A DNA stretch of 64,000 bases from Lycocorax pyrrhopterus obiensis (GCA_014706295.1 JACSVZ010000008.1:22547659-22611658); one strand, 5' to 3'. Counted from the stretch's first letter, positions 36,791-51,000 are shown. The notes: generated from the sequence alone by a model not told the origin. A program made the numbers and translations.

Positions 36791-39118
36791 CGGCCCCCCC
36801 GCCGCCCCGTGGACTCAGTCCCAACCAATCTACCTGTACATTTGCAACGGAGAGTGACTGGGAAGCGGCGAGGTACCGGGGGCGGATCAGCGCCACACGG
36901 ATGATGGGGTGCACGGCCCGGGGTGCACACCAGGCAGGCAGCCCCCAGCCGTCACCCCCGCCGCCTCCCCGCACCCCCACGCCTGCCTCCCTGACGGACC
37001 CCAGGGCAGGGGTGGGTTTCCAGGGCTGTAGCTTCATTATTCCCCCTTCTCTCTTCTTTCCTGCTTCTTGCCCAGAGAGCTTCTTATCCCCGCCACAACA
37101 TGCCCAACCCCTCCCTGCCGAGTGGGGGGAATTAGTGGGGAGGTGTTGGCAGTGGCTGGCGTGACCAGATGCCATGTGTTGAGGTGTGGCACAGCCCAGA
37201 GACCCTCTTCCCTGGGTCCTATGGCTGGTGTTTGCTGAGCAGCCACCTGCATTGGGGTTGCACATCCCTAGTCCAACCTGGGGCTGGTTGGGGCAGGGCA
37301 GTGATGGAAAGCCTTCCCTGTGCCTCGGGCTCTGCCACGAAGCCGCCTCCGGCCAGGGTCAGATCCTGCAGCGCTGGGATGGTGTTGAGGATATGGCCCC
37401 GTCGCATTTTCCCACTCTCCTGCACCCTCCCCTTCCCCTCGCTCCCTGGAGCGAGAGCGCAGCACGGCCATGGGGGGACTCTGTATATAGGAAGTGCGTG
37501 GTGGGGGGCTGGGGGAGCATAGAGGACCCACGGCTCTGCCGGAGCAGCCGATGCCCTTGTTCCCTGCCTGCAGCCCCTGTGTTTCCCTCCACCCTGCGTG
37601 AGTCTGCCTGGGGCCCCTTTGCAACCCCTGGCTCCTGGTACCTCCTACTTTTGTCTTTTTTTAAGAAAAAAAAAATAATATTATTAAATTGTAAGTTTAA
37701 AAAAAAAGAAAGAAAAAAAAAATGGGAAAAGACCCCCTCAGCCCCCTTGCCCATTCCTCCCTCCTGTCCTGAGCCCTCTCACCCTGTCCTGACTTTTGTA
37801 CAGGCTTCTTCTCTTGGAAGTCTCGTTTTATATCCAGTTCGGAGAGCTTCAAACCAAGGAGAGACTTTGCAGACTTCCTTTCTAATCCCTCCAGAGGTCG
37901 GGAGGGGCCAGCCCCCCGCCTCCCTTCTCAATGTAAATCTTGTGTGCTGTTGTCCCCGCTCCCCCCCTCGGGTTCGTGTACCTCGTGCTTGTACATTTCC
38001 GCGCTGTAGACAGTGTGTACGATACTGTTCTTTCAATGTGTTATCACTAGAGCAGGTGCCTCCATTGATGTTAGGGGAAACGATGAGAAAAATAATAATT
38101 TTTGGGGGGTTTTTTTGGTTTAAAAAAAGAAAAAAAGAAAAAAAATAATCCCTTCCAAGGCTTCTTCCAAGGAGAAGATGGGAGGTGCCGGGGGAGGGTG
38201 TTTGTGCTAACTAACCGGTCCACCCCAGCAGCCTTGGAGTGGGGTTTTGGGGGAAGACAGGAGTCCGGGCTGCCCATGGGAACCCCCTGGCATGCCCTGT
38301 GGTGGGGTTGCAGGAAGTGCTGCCGTGGGGGGGACTGCCCTAGTGGGGGTGTACGTGTGTGTAAGAGTGTGAGTGCGAGAGGTTTGTGTGTGTGTCTGTG
38401 TGCGTAAGGGAGCCTGGAGCAGGTGGAGCAGCCCTGAAGTTTGGGGGAGTGAGGGGTGCCCTCCATTCTCTCTGTCAGACGCCCCCAGCTCCCTGCCAGG
38501 GATCCCACGGTCCATGTCCCGCTGCCCCGTGGGGCTTGGGGCTGGCAGGTGTTACTGAGGGGCTGCCTGTGCCCGGGGGTTCTGGCTGATGCAGGGGTCC
38601 TACTAGCACCCCATGCCTTGCCCACTTGTGGCTGAGACTGCAGGAGGCTGCTGAGATGGGGTGGGGGACACCCTGTGTGTCCTCTCCTTCTGCTGCCCCT
38701 GTGGTTGGGCAGGGAGACAGAGCCTTGAGTCAGCCCTGATCTGATCTCAAGCTGAAGATCCCTGGAGAGATGCCTGTGTTGGCTGCTGGGCCCCTCCATG
38801 GGCAGGCCGAGGTGGAGGGCTCGGCCCCTCAGACCCCCAGGCAAGGGGGTCCCCACAGCCCCTTTGCAGGTGGGGGTGGGATCCCAGGGTGGGAGCCCGG
38901 TGTAGCAGGGAGGGGGGCTCTGCGTTGCGATTAAGGTACGATTCTCCACGCCGTGCCGCAGGGCTGCTGTGGAGGGTGCAGAGCCCTCACTGCCACGGGC
39001 ACACTGTAATGCCTTTTTGTTTCTTCTTTTTTTTTTTTTTTTCCTTCCTTCCTCCCCTCCATAGTTTGTGCCATTTATGAGTCATGTATGGTACCAATAA
39101 AATGACTTTTCGGTTTGA
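36791..39118 (+). other. LDB1: LDB1 3' UTR
   Basis: About 2.3 kb from the TAA at 36788-36790 to the poly(A) site. It holds A/T-rich stretches at 37,660-37,723 and 38,087-38,150, a degenerate GT-rich tract at 38,350-38,405 and a T16 run at 39027-39042. Open frames across it have no protein resemblance. The end is set by the only well-placed AATAAA. Confidence 0.85.
39096..39101 (+). terminator. LDB1: LDB1 poly(A) signal
   Basis: AATAAA in the context GTACCAATAAAATGAC, followed 15-20 bases later by the likely cleavage site and then GT-rich downstream sequence. Confidence 0.88.
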
Positions 39119-42059
39119 AGCTGTCCTGATTACGTATATCTGAGCATGGGACCAGGCTGATGCGTGCAAGGCAGAGGGGGCTCCCCTCATGTCCCTGGTG
39201 CCCTGGCAGGGGGTGCAGGCACAGGGCACTGTGCTCCTGGGATGATGCTGGCTTGCTTCTGCCTGCTGGTTCCCAGGCAGGCCACAGCTGGCTCCCTGCC
39301 ATGCCATGGAAAGCAGAAATCTCAGCAAAGGTAAGGTACAGGGCTGCTGGGAAACAGCCCAGTCCCCAAGCCAGAGCAAACAAGCAGCTCGAGGCCTGCC
39401 CAGACACCAAGGTGATGGGCACCTTCCCTGGGGAGCAGTGGGGGCAGTGCAGTCCTGCTGTGGGAACAGGGCAGGAGCAGCTGAGCAGCATGGAGGTGTC
39501 CTGGGGAGGGCAAAGGAGAGACAGGGGACCAACAGAGGGCTAGCCTCCATGGGAACTACACCAGTCTCCTTCCAGAAGCTGGGGTGCCCTGTGCCAGCAT
39601 TATTAGGGTATAGGGGAAACCAGGCTCGTAAAGCAGGGCTGATGCAGCAGAGGGTGAGGACAGGATGGGCCTGTATCTTCAGAGTAGGGGCAGGGGCTGG
39701 GTTGACATCTGCAGTGAGGGATGTCACCAGGCTATCCTTTCCCCTGACGGGCTGAGGTCGGGGGGGCTGCAGCACAGAGGTGCTGTGGTGGGAGCTCGTG
39801 GCTGGGCGGGTGACGGCAGGGTGGCTGCGGTGAGCCCGTGGTGTGGCCCCCAGAGCTGAGGCATCAGCACCCTTGCTTCTGACATGCCCCGAGCTCTGGC
39901 AGGCTTGGTGGGATGCCGTGGGCTGGAGGGGAGCAATGCCCTGCAGGAGCAGATCCTGCCATCTGTGAAGAATCCTGCATATACACCCGAGAGCTGCTGG
40001 ATGGCCTCAAGGCAACACCTCGGGGTCGAGGTCTGACCTGGAAAGCCCAAGGGTACCTGTGAAGCCCCCAAACCTCCTTCCTCACATCAGCTCCAGTGCT
40101 GTGAGAAACTCAATAGTTGTTGCTTTTTTCCCTCCTCTTTTTTTGGTGGGATGAATCTGTGTCCTCTGCTGCCCTGCCCCAGTGCCAGTGCTGTGCCAGA
40201 GGGTCCCACATGACACACTGGCACCCGGCATGGGCCAGACCAGGAAGAAACCCAGAAGTAGGGCTGCTCTTCTCCCCATGCCACCTTCACCTAAGGTCAC
40301 GGAGTGCAGCGATGCCTGCTTGTGCCAAGGAAAGTTAAGCAGTACCTGGGAGATGGCGATGAGCAAGCCATGGCTGCTGGAGGGGCCAGGGAGCTCGCCA
40401 TGCAAAGGTCATCCAGGTACAGCTCACCCGGAGTCCCTGCTGGTGCCTGTCCAAAAGCCCATGGTGTCCCATGCAGGGACACAGGGCAGGGGCCAAGGAC
40501 CATGCTGGGGGCTCCAGCTACCCCGGGGCAGGAGGTGGGGGGTGCAGGGCACAGCGGAGGGCTGGCATAGGTGGGCAGCGGGGGCGGGCTACCGGCAAGA
40601 GGGCTGTGGCAGGGTGGGCTGCTGGAGGGGCCAGCAGTGGCTCTGGCAGTGTGGGGTAAGCGCTGGTGCTCTTAAGGCAAGGAGGGAGCATCCCCTGGGC
40701 ACGGGCAGAGGGCCTGTGGGCGGCGGGACAGGGCAGGGGCCGGGGTCTCTGGGGCAGATGCAGGATGTCAGGGTGGGCTGGGGCCAGGAGCAGGGGTGCC
40801 CCCCGGGTGGAGGAGGAGTGCCAAGGTGCAACGGGGAGGGGTGGGGCGGAGGGCTCCCTTTCGGCAGACGAAGGGGCCGGCACGGTCGCACGCCCCGGAC
40901 AGACCCCGGCGGGCCGGGGCGGAAGGGGCGGCTCTGTCCGGCCCTTCCCGCACCTCCCGGGGCCGCCCGCGCCGCGGGCTCGGTGCGGAGCCGTGCTGAG
41001 CTGTACCGAGCTGGGGAGCTCCGCCCGCCGCCGCTCGCCGGGACGCGACCCCCGGGGCACCTGCCTCACGTCCACCGGGTGCGTCAGCGGCACAACCGGG
41101 AGCAACCCCCGGCCCCTCCCCGCTCCTGCCCCCGGTTGCGTCTCCCGGAGCTCCGGCGGCGGGGCGGGGGATGGAGCCACACGGCGTGGGAAAGCTCTGC
41201 GGGGAGTGGGGATGGAGCCGAGCGGGCGCCCAGCCTTTGAGGAAAATTGCTGTCTGGGGGCCCCTGAGGCTGTTCCCCGCTTGGGGGGACCGGAACGCGT
41301 GTGAAAAATGCCGGGTTTGCCGCAGTGCCCCATTTCGGAAGGTTTTTAGATGCAAAACCTGCTTCTGTGGCTAGAGCTGGTTTGTGTTGAAACTGTGAAC
41401 GACTCAACGCACCCCATCCCGAAGGGATGCAGATAGTGTGGGGCGGAGCGGGCGGGACGGCTGCCCTCGGGATCACCCCAGGCCACCAGCTCCTGGGTCG
41501 GGACCAGAGGAAACCAGCATGGGCACGGGAGCTTAGCGGAGGGCGAGGAGAGGGGCTCTTCCCGGTGCCTGGGTCGGGACGGGTCGGTGGTGACCCTGAC
41601 CCCGGTATGGAGAGGCGGCCCGAGGTGGCCGGGTGCCAAGCGCTGTAAGGGGCAGGGTGGGGCGATCCCGGCATCGCCGCCTGCCCGGCAAACAACTTGT
41701 CAGCAATCATCGCTGAAACTTAAACAAACCACAGACCTGGGCGCTGGCATAGTGCGGCCGGACCCTGCAGCAGCTGTGGGCGCAGAGAGGTGTCAGAGGA
41801 CAGGGTGAGTGCTCTGAATCCGCTTCATCCCCCACAGCCCCCCTGGTCTCTCGTGGGCACCTCCTGCCTGGCTTCCCACCCCACTTCTCACAGGACTCCC
41901 CATCCTTCCCTCGGTGCTCTCCCGCAGCTCTTTCCTTCCGGGCAGGAGCTGGCAGGTGCCTGATTTTTTCTCTATGCATTTCCTGGTCGGAGGCAGGAGG
42001 CAGGGCAGGCTGTGTGGTCCCGTGCCCCGACGACACCGGCAGCTCCTCTCTGTGCCCAG
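39119..42059 (+). other. LDB1-prominin intergenic region and unplaced 5' end of the prominin gene
   Basis: No gene recognised between the LDB1 poly(A) site and the first recognised prominin exon. A CpG-rich patch at 40,860-41,190 is the best promoter candidate for the prominin. A donor-like CAGG|GTGAGT after 41804 could end a noncoding first exon spliced to 42060 across a 255-nt intron. Its frame into the next exon has a TAA upstream and no ATG. Confidence 0.4.
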
Positions 42060-42080
42060 GAGTCCACTGGAGCTGCTGCG

Positions 42081-45000
42081 ATGGAGCTGGGGAACATCTC
42101 GAAGCCCACGTACAGCCCTGGCCCCGAGGCGCCGGGGAGCAGCACGCCGGGGCTGGTGACAATGGCACACAGCTTCTTGCGGCTGGTGCAGCCCAACCCC
42201 CTGCCCGTAGGTGGGTGCATGGCGGCGGGGGGCTGGCAGTGGTGGGGAGGGGCTGCTTGGGGCTGCAGGGTCCCCGTTGAGCATGAGCCCTCCTACTGTG
42301 GTGACTGTCCATCCAGCATTCAAACACTGGGTACTGGGTAAGGAGGGATATGGCTGGGGCAATCAGGAGTGGGATCCCAGGCATTGCCAGCTGTGTCCTG
42401 CTCATGTACCATAACTGTGGGGCTATCTCAGCTGGGCCCCAGGACAGGTGTTAGTGGTAGTGCCACCTTGCAGACTCCTGCTCCATCCTCCCTCCAGGTA
42501 TTTTAATCCTAGGCCCCCAAAAATGTGCAGAGCAAACCCCACTCCGCCTGAAGGGTCTTTGCCTGTCTTGCAGCCCTCTGTGCTTGCTGGCCACCAAGAG
42601 CCGTGTGTGCAGTGCATGGCAGTACTGTGTGCACTCCCTGTGCACTGCCCTGCTTGCCAGCACTTGCCCTCGCTCCTGTCACTGTCACAGCTCTGTCCTG
42701 AAGCAGCTGCAAGTTTGCACAGGTGATACCAGGACCCTGCAGCTGCTCGGTATTTGTGGGGTGAATGCTGCCCACCTGGAGGGAAATGCTACTCTGGCTG
42801 CTGGCACTTGTGCTTCCTCCTTCACTGGGTTCAGCCCTTGCTCGCCATCAATGTGCTGGCAAAGGTGTGGCTGGCACACACCTCGATGGCTTTGTGGACT
42901 TCTGTCACGTAGATACCAGGCTACAATCAATGGCCTCATGTGCCATCATGGCTTGTGATAAGGGCATGGGGCACAAGAGGGAGAGCCCTGGGAATGAAAG
43001 AGGCAGCATGGCAGTGGGCCTTTGCCCCAGCACTCATTCCACACTGGCAGTGCCCTTGGGCATCTGTGTGGGGCTGGGCTGCAGGAGGGCAGCCCTAGAA
43101 CAGTGTCCCTTATGCCCAGTGGGGTGAGGAACCCCCTTGTTCTGTGGACCCCTGAGAGCCTGGGGGCTGGCAGCACTTTTCCTGGGTGCAAAAATGCTGC
43201 ATGATGTGATGGCTGGGGAGGGCAGCTGGAAGGGAGAAAAATGCTGGACTCAGAGCTGGTCTGAGCTGCAGGTGATGCCTGGGACTGGGAGCCCCTGTCT
43301 GGGGTGAGCAGGGTCTGGGGCCCTCCTGGAGAGCCCCCCAGCGCCCAGCACCTGCTCATGGCCATCTATGCTTCTTGTCCCCCAGAGCTGTTTAATTTTG
43401 GGCAGTCCCAGAGCAAGTTCAACCAGGAGGACATCCACGAGGTGAGCAGGCAGCTGGGGCAGGGAGCCAGCAGTCCCAGACCACCGTGGACTGGGGGATG
43501 CTGGTGGGTGCTGCTCTGAGGCTGAGCCCTGGATACTGAGCAGCAGCAGGGGGAGATGTTCTGCTCCCTGGGGGTACCCATTTTGTCTGTTTGGGTCTGG
43601 ACAGGGCGCTCAGAGCTGAGCGAGCCTTCAGGGGCACCAGTGTTATGCTGCCTCTCATTCTTCCTATCCCAGCTGCTGCTCTACGAGCTGGGTTTCCTGG
43701 TCTGCGCGGCCATTGGAGTCCTCTTCATCATCCTCGTGCCGCTGGTGGGATGGTGCTTCTGCTGCTGCCGCTGTTGCGGGAACTGCGGCGGCCGCATGTA
43801 CCAGAAGCAGGGCCGGCGGATGGGCTGCCGGCGCCGGGCGCTCTGGGCCTCTGTCCTGCTGGTCTCCGCTTTCCTCCTGTGAGTGCGCTGGCCGGGAGGC
43901 TCCGGATGGAACCCAGGGGTGGCTGGAAATGCCGGCGCTTGGCGGCCGTGCCAGGAAACTGCCATTGTTCTCGAGTAGATCGCGGCACGGCGGGACAAAG
44001 GAGAGGAAGCGGCGGCGGTGGGAAGCTGGCCCCGGGGGGCTGCGCATTGGCACGGTGCAGACCTTTCCCGACAGCTTCCCCGCGGCCTACTGGGCTCCCC
44101 CGTGCCTCAGTTTCCCACGTCCCTCCTCTTTGGTCCCTCAGTGCAGGGCACTTGCTGGGATTCACTGGAAGCAGGGTTCACTGGTGTGCTCCAGACCCTG
44201 CAGGCTGGGGTCTGTGTGGGTGGATTTGGAGCGTACTGGGGAGGAGCACAGGGACTGAGCTCCCCACATGCTGACCCTGCCACCCTTCCCTTGTAGGGCT
44301 GGTGGTGTCTGTGCCTTCATCAGCAACGCCCGCTTCTCCCAGGCTGTGAAGAGCACCTTCCCCAATGTGAACAACACGCTGGGCAATGTCCACACCTACC
44401 TGGCCTCCATCCCCCAGGCACGCATGGTCCCCCTGCCACGTCTAGGGGGCAAGGGGCCAGGCGGGAGGAGCAGCCCAAATAGCCCCCTGGGGAAGGGCAA
44501 CAGCGGGGCTGGCAGCAGAGAAAGGTCCCCACCCTCACTGACACCACTTCTCTGTCCCTACAGCAAGTCGATTTTATCATCAAGAGGAGCGACATCCCGC
44601 TGGACTATGCCAACCGCAGCCTCCATGGTGAGGATGTGCCACAGGAGGGGCTGGAGCATCCCCATGGCCGTGTGGCAAGCTGCTCCAGGGTTGGGGGTTC
44701 TTGGCAGTGGGGGTGTTGTGTGGGTTTGCCTTTCTGCCCTGTGAGTGGTTGCTGACCCTGCAGGCCACTGGGCTGGTTATTATGGGGATGTCTAAAGGGA
44801 CTGGGTGTGAAGGCTCCTCCAAGCTCCAGCTCTGCTCCACTTGCTGCTTTTCCCCATTCAGGGGGAATCCTCCTCTCTGGGAAGGGTGATGCAGGTGGTG
44901 GGAGACTGGGGATATCCGCATTGCCCCCCACCCGGGTGGGTGGGTGAGGGAGGGGTGCTGGTGGTGTCAGTGTTTTCACCAGCTTTCCTGCAAGCCCTAG

Positions 45001-48000
45001 GGCCTTGCAGGGGTCCTGTCACTGACACCACCTCTCCCATCTCTGCAGACATTGGGCCCAACCTGGGCAGCATGATCACCTCGCGCATCAGGAGCAGCAT
45101 GGATGGGGCTCTGGGATCCCTCCGGAGCCTCTTGCAAGGTACTGGCCCCATCCCTGGGAGGCTGGCAGGGGCCTCAGGGGGATGCTGGAACCGAGAGCTA
45201 GGGTAGGTGCATGTTTGGGTAAGGCTCCCAGAGAGGTGGATCCCTCTGGCCTCCCAGCCGCACCCTGGGGCAAATGCCGTGACTTTGGCGGTGCCCCTAT
45301 GTTGCATTTTTTCATGGGTTCCCGAGGTTCAGCTGGGTGAGAACGAGTCCCTGCCACAGTGGCAGGATGAGGCCCTGAGCTCCCCGCTGTCTCTCCAGGG
45401 ATGAAGACGCTGAAGGACACCTTTGGCAGCATTTCCATCAGTCGCTCAGACCTCGAGGAGCTGCAGAGCAACTACAGCCAGCAGCTGGCCAGCCTGCGGG
45501 ACAGGCTCAACCAGACACTGCAGAGCTGTGGCCAGCCCTGCAGCCGAGTGTCCCTGGATGGGCTCGCCTTCGCTGCCAACTTCAGCACAGTGAGAGGAGC
45601 AGGGTGTGGGTGAGGGGCCCCAGCAGCCCCTGCCCCAGCCCCCACAGCTCCCTCACCCCAGGCTCTTCCCCGCAGATCCCTGGTGTGGAGCAGCAGCTGG
45701 AGGCACTGCATGAGGTCTCCACCTCCAGCATAGAGACTGATTTAGAGGAGGTAAGGGGTGTCACCTTCACCTAGGCACAAAGCTGGGTGCTCCTGCAACT
45801 GCTGGGGCTGTGCTGACAGGGAGTGGGTTGGGAAGAGCTCTATCAGGAATTCAGTGTGTGACATGGAGGGAAGGGCTGGCCAGAGGTCTGCGTGCTGTCC
45901 CAACCATCCCTGCACACTGGTAGGGTGGACTGGGTGCTGTGGGGAGCCTGGCTGTCCTGTGCTACTAGGATCTGGGGCAAGGGGATGTGCTGCTCAGCCC
46001 TGGATTGCAGGCAGGGAAGTGAGTTGTATGCTGTGCTCCCCTGGATGCAGGTTAGCAGAACGCTGAACACGACGTGTGACAAGGTGCAAGAGCAGTCCCA
46101 GGAAGTGGTCGCAAGTAAGCAGGGCTTTGTGTGCTGATTTCTCCCTCTCCTAGGGCTCCCTCCTCCCTTCTCAAGACATTCTTTCCCGGAGGCCTTTCCT
46201 GCAGCCCTGGCTGTCCCCAGGTGCCATGATGCTGATGTCATCCTTGGCCATAACTGCCCCTTTCCTATCCTTTCTGAGTTCCCACTGCCCTGCAGGACCT
46301 GGGCAGCAGCTCGCAGTGCCAGTGTGTTCTCTTTCCTTGCAGAGAGCCAGGACCAGCTGGGCCTCATCAGGCAGGGGATCAGAAGCTTGCAGGAAGAGAT
46401 GCCGCTCCTGGATGTGGAGAAGAAAGTTGGGGCCTTTCTGAACAATGCCACATCTGTGCTGGAGGAGTACAGGGAGCCAATCATTGCCTGGGATGGGCTC
46501 AGGTGGGTGAGGGGCTGGGTCCCCAGCTCTGTTGTCTGGAGAGTTTTAAGGCTCCTGCTCCTCCAGTTGCTGGAGGTTGGGGCTTGCTGGGTGGTGGGCT
46601 TGTGGGGGCAGGGTAGTCAGAGCTGTGCCTTGCAGACACACATGCCCCTTCCCTGTTGTGGGGCCTGGGACCTTTTTTCCTCCCCATGAAGGCAGCTGGT
46701 GGGCTGGCTGCTGGGGTCCCAGGTCCTGCTGCCTGACTCTTGCCCTTTGTCTTCCCCCAGGTTTATCGTGTGTGCCCTCCTGTGCTGCATGGTGCTGCTG
46801 GTGGTCCTCTGCAACGTTTTTGGGCTGCTGCTGGGGCCCCTGGGGCTGAAGAAAGGTGTGCTGCCCACACAGCGCAGCAGCCTCTCTAATGCTGGCGGGA
46901 ACTTCTTCATGGCGTGAGGCTCAAGTGGCTGCCAAGGACATGTGTGGGAGCGGTGGGATGGGTGGGCAGGGCTGGCCTGGGAATGCTCAAGCTCCTAAAT
47001 CATCATATTACTGCAGCTTAATGGCCTGCCCCATGGTGACTCCCCGTGTAGGTGGTAAACTGAAGGTAAAACATGGTGCTGGTGAGAGGCATTCGATGGG
47101 GGCCCGTTTGCCCCGTGACAGCGAGGGCTGGCAGTGCGTGCGTGGTCCTGCAGCTCTGTGGGGGAGTGCTGGCTTGTAAAGCTGTGGGAAGCTATTCTGG
47201 AATCCGAGCTCCAGGGTAGAGCCTGGTCATGCTCTGGGGGCTGAAGGCAGAACAGAGACATATTTGTGGGACGGGTGGTGTTCCCGCAATTGTAGGGGGT
47301 GAGGGGTGTGCAGCCCCTGGGCTCTGCGAGCTGGGGGCAATGCCAGCGTCAGTGCTGGGCCACAGGGCTGTGGGTGCTGATGGCATTTCTGTCCTGGCAG
47401 AGGGGTTGGCTTCAGCTTCATCTTCTCCTGGCTGCTCATGCTGCTGGTGACGATCATCTTCGTGCTGGGGGGTAACATTTACATGTTCTTCTGTGAGTCC
47501 TGGCGCAACCAGCAGCTCTTCCAGGTAAGCTTGCTGTGGGGAGACAACCCTGCCTGGAGCCTCTGGTGCCTAAATGAGGGCTGCTGGTGGAGCAGAGGAA
47601 GCACTGGCCATTTGAGATGCTCTTCCAAGGTGTCCTGCCATGCACTATGTCTAGTTTCTTCATCTCTTTCCTTGCTCTTAGCTCCTGGACACCCCTGGCC
47701 TGATCCCTAATTTCAATCTCTCAGAGCTGCTGGGCCTGGAGGGTGACACTGCAAACTTCTCAGAGATATACAGGTGGGTCCCAGGCCTGACACTGTGTCT
47801 TTGGGGGGAGTAGAGCTGCTCAATGCCCTCAGATGCTCTCCAGGAACAGGGCAGCTTGCCCTACCTGCCCTGGCTGTGGGTAGGCACTGATCACAGGGAA
47901 GGAGCAAGGTGTAACCTACCTGCACAGGTGAGGACATGCTCCTGGGAGGTGGTGGCCCTCACCTGCCCTATTTTCAACCTTGTGCCCCCATCCTGCAGGC

Positions 48001-51000
48001 ACTGCCAGCAAGATGCTTCCCTGTGGCAAACTCTGCACTTGGACCAGAGAGTGCCCCTGGATGAGCTTTTGAATATCAGCCAGGTGAGCGTGGGGGTGCC
48101 AGGGTCTTGAGGGCAGGGATCCAGACCCAGGGCTGAGGGGACAGTGAGGGGCCAGCACATGTCCCATCACGGCCCCCTTTGCTCTGGCAGTACACAGGAA
48201 ACATCTCCACAGCTTTTGAGAAGATGAACATCACCCTTAGCCCCATCTCCCTGCTCAGTCAGAGCCAGAAAGACCTGCTGCTGAATGCCAGTCGGGCTGC
48301 ACAGCCCCCCAACTTCACCCTCACCCTGGAGCAGGTGTGCTTCGTGCAGCCTGATGTTGGGATTGGGAGGGTGTGGATGTGGGTTGAGGAGGTCCACTGC
48401 TCTCTCCTTTTTGCTGCTGTGGGAGTCCTCTGCCACCTGTGTAACTCTTTAGGGTAACAGGGCACTCTGCCCAGAAGGCCCTGGCTCCACTCTGCCCCAC
48501 AAAGAAGGGGTATGGCTCCCCTCATGAGCCCCCTTCCTCATTCTCATGGCTCTGTCTCTGCTTTTTCCAGCTGGATCAGAATATGACACAGGGAAGCCTC
48601 CTGGACCTGGCCGCAGAGTTGGAGCAGCTGGCAGAAAAAGTGGTGAGAGACCATGACACCGCAGGGCCATGGCCACCCTGTCCCCAAAGCCACTGGTTGC
48701 AGGGTCTCCTCTGTGCCTGCCTGGGTGTTGAGGGGAGGCCCTTCACTCTCGCCCAGCTCTTTTCCCCAGCCTGGCCCATCAGCTGGCTGTGGCGAGGCAC
48801 AGAGCTGGGCACTGCTGACTGTGGCTCTTCCAGCACGGCACGGACGTGAAGAAGGACCTGGAAGATAAAGCTCACGAACTGAGGGAGCTGGACAAGGACA
48901 TGCAGGCGAACTTCTCTGGGCCACTGGTGAGCGATGCTGGGGGATGTCCTGGGGATGCTGGGTTGGGCTCAGAGCCTGCTGGCAGGGTCTTGTCTGAGCT
49001 GTCTGCATCTCTGACCCCCCTCTCTCTGTCCGCAGCAAAGTCTGAAGGAGAACATCCATTTAGTGCAGAGTGGGGCTGCCCAGCTAGAGGTAAGCTGCAC
49101 AAAGGGAATGCACGCCAGTCCAGGGCACCCTGCAAAGCACCCTCGAGGTCCTGCAGTGCAGGTGGTGGGGCTAACCTGCAGTCTGGGGGGCTAGTGGCTG
49201 CTGTGGGACTCTTCATGTGCTGCAGGGGCTGTTCATGGGGTAGAGGGAGGGAGGCTATGGACCCTGCCAGGCGTGGGCTCCTTCCACCTAAGGTACTAGG
49301 CACTACCAGTGTGTGACTGCTGGCAACACCCCAGCTCAGAGAGGCTGTGCCCCAGGGATTGCTGCTGTGCAGGGTCAGTGACGGGCAGGGACCCCGCTTA
49401 GATCACGCTGCTGAGAGCATCTTTCATCTCAGGGACAGACAACAGCTGCGCTGGACAAAGCCAGAAAAACTCAGGAGTTCCTGGAGAGGGAGACACCAAA
49501 CATCATCAAGAACGTGAGCTTGCCTTACCCTGCTGCCAGGCCACACGGACCAGATCCCCTCACCAAGACTTCCCTCTATGCAGGGAAGCCAAACCTTTCC
49601 TGGCTGCTCATCCTGCCTGGCTTCCCTGGGCATCTCCTGTATCTCTGGGTGCCCCTTTCCCTTACAGCATTCCTGGCAAGGGACTGGGGTGGGGTGAAGC
49701 ATTGAGCCCTATTGCTGCTGGGCTGAGGTGGTCTGAGAGCCCTGATCCTGACATGGAGGGGACATGGGGCACGGAGGGGGGCTGGTGGTGCAGCATCTCC
49801 ACTCTGTGCTTGCCCCTCCAGGAGACACGGGCGTTCCTGGAGCAGCTGTTGGATTTCTTTGAGACCTACATTTCATGGGCCAAGAGCAGGGTAAGCTGAG
49901 CCTTCCTCAGTGAGGTGGAGAGAAGGGGAGGATGAGCTGCAGGCCTTTGTGGATGCTGACATATGCTGTCCCCACCGTGTGCCCAGCTGACAGAAGATGT
50001 GGCACGTTGCAAGCCCATAGCTCAGTCCTTGGATAACGTGGAGGTCATGGGCTGTGACTACATCATGGACTCTGTGGTGAGTGGGGCAGCCATGTGTAGA
50101 GTGACACACGTGTGTGGGGTGGCAGTGAGGTCCTCTTGTCCTCATGCACAGGATGAGGGATGCAGGGAAGGATGAGGGATGCACAGGAAGCAGTGCTCAG
50201 CTTCTCCCCAGCAAATTGCTCTGGCTACGAGCAAAGGCCAGGCTCTGAGAAGGAGTGGGTGGTCACTGGGGAGCCCTGGGAGCAAAATAGATTCTCCCAG
50301 TTGCTGTCTGGGCCTAATGGCTCTTCCTCCACCCTATGCAGAATGCTTTCTGGTTCAGCCTGGGCTGGTGCACCTTGTTCCTGCTGCCCAGCATCATCCT
50401 GGCCGTCAGACTTGCCAAGTTCTACCGCCGCATGGATATTGCTGATGTGTACAGGTGAGGAGCTGCCCCACCCCCTGTGAGTGTAGGGTCCCCCTGCCAC
50501 CTGTCCCTTCATGTCCTGTGGTAGCCTGTGGGGCTGATGCTAAAGTAACATGGGCTGGGGAGGACCTGAGAGGTGGCTTGGGGCCCTCAGCTTCTGACAA
50601 TGGAGATGTTCTGGAGAAGAGCTTTTCTCTGCCTGCTCTGAACCTCCCCTTTGGGCAGACAAAGGTGCATCCCCTTTGGAGGAAGGAGCCTGGCAGGGCT
50701 GCAGCCCCAGCCTGGCTCAAGTCCACCACCTGACTCACTCTGGTTTGCACCATTTTTGTGCTGGAGCACTGGCATGGGAGCACAGCTGGATGCTGTGCAG
50801 AATGCAATGTGCTGCATGGTTGGTGGCATTGCTATGAGGGTGCAGTGCTTGCTCACATGCCGGTGCCCGCCGGTGTCCCGGGGCTGCCCCCCAGCCCTCT
50901 GGGACCCTCTGCCTGGCAGCTCCACCACCAGCACAAGCACTGACCCCTGAGGGTAGTGAGTAGTTTCCAGTTGGATTTACAACTCCTGAGGGCTACATTG

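Noticed and set aside
36900..39100. Open frames of 60-320 codons in the LDB1 3' UTR
   Set aside because: They cross homopolymer and GT-rich sequence, lie downstream of the verified stop and upstream of the poly(A) signal, and show no family motifs.
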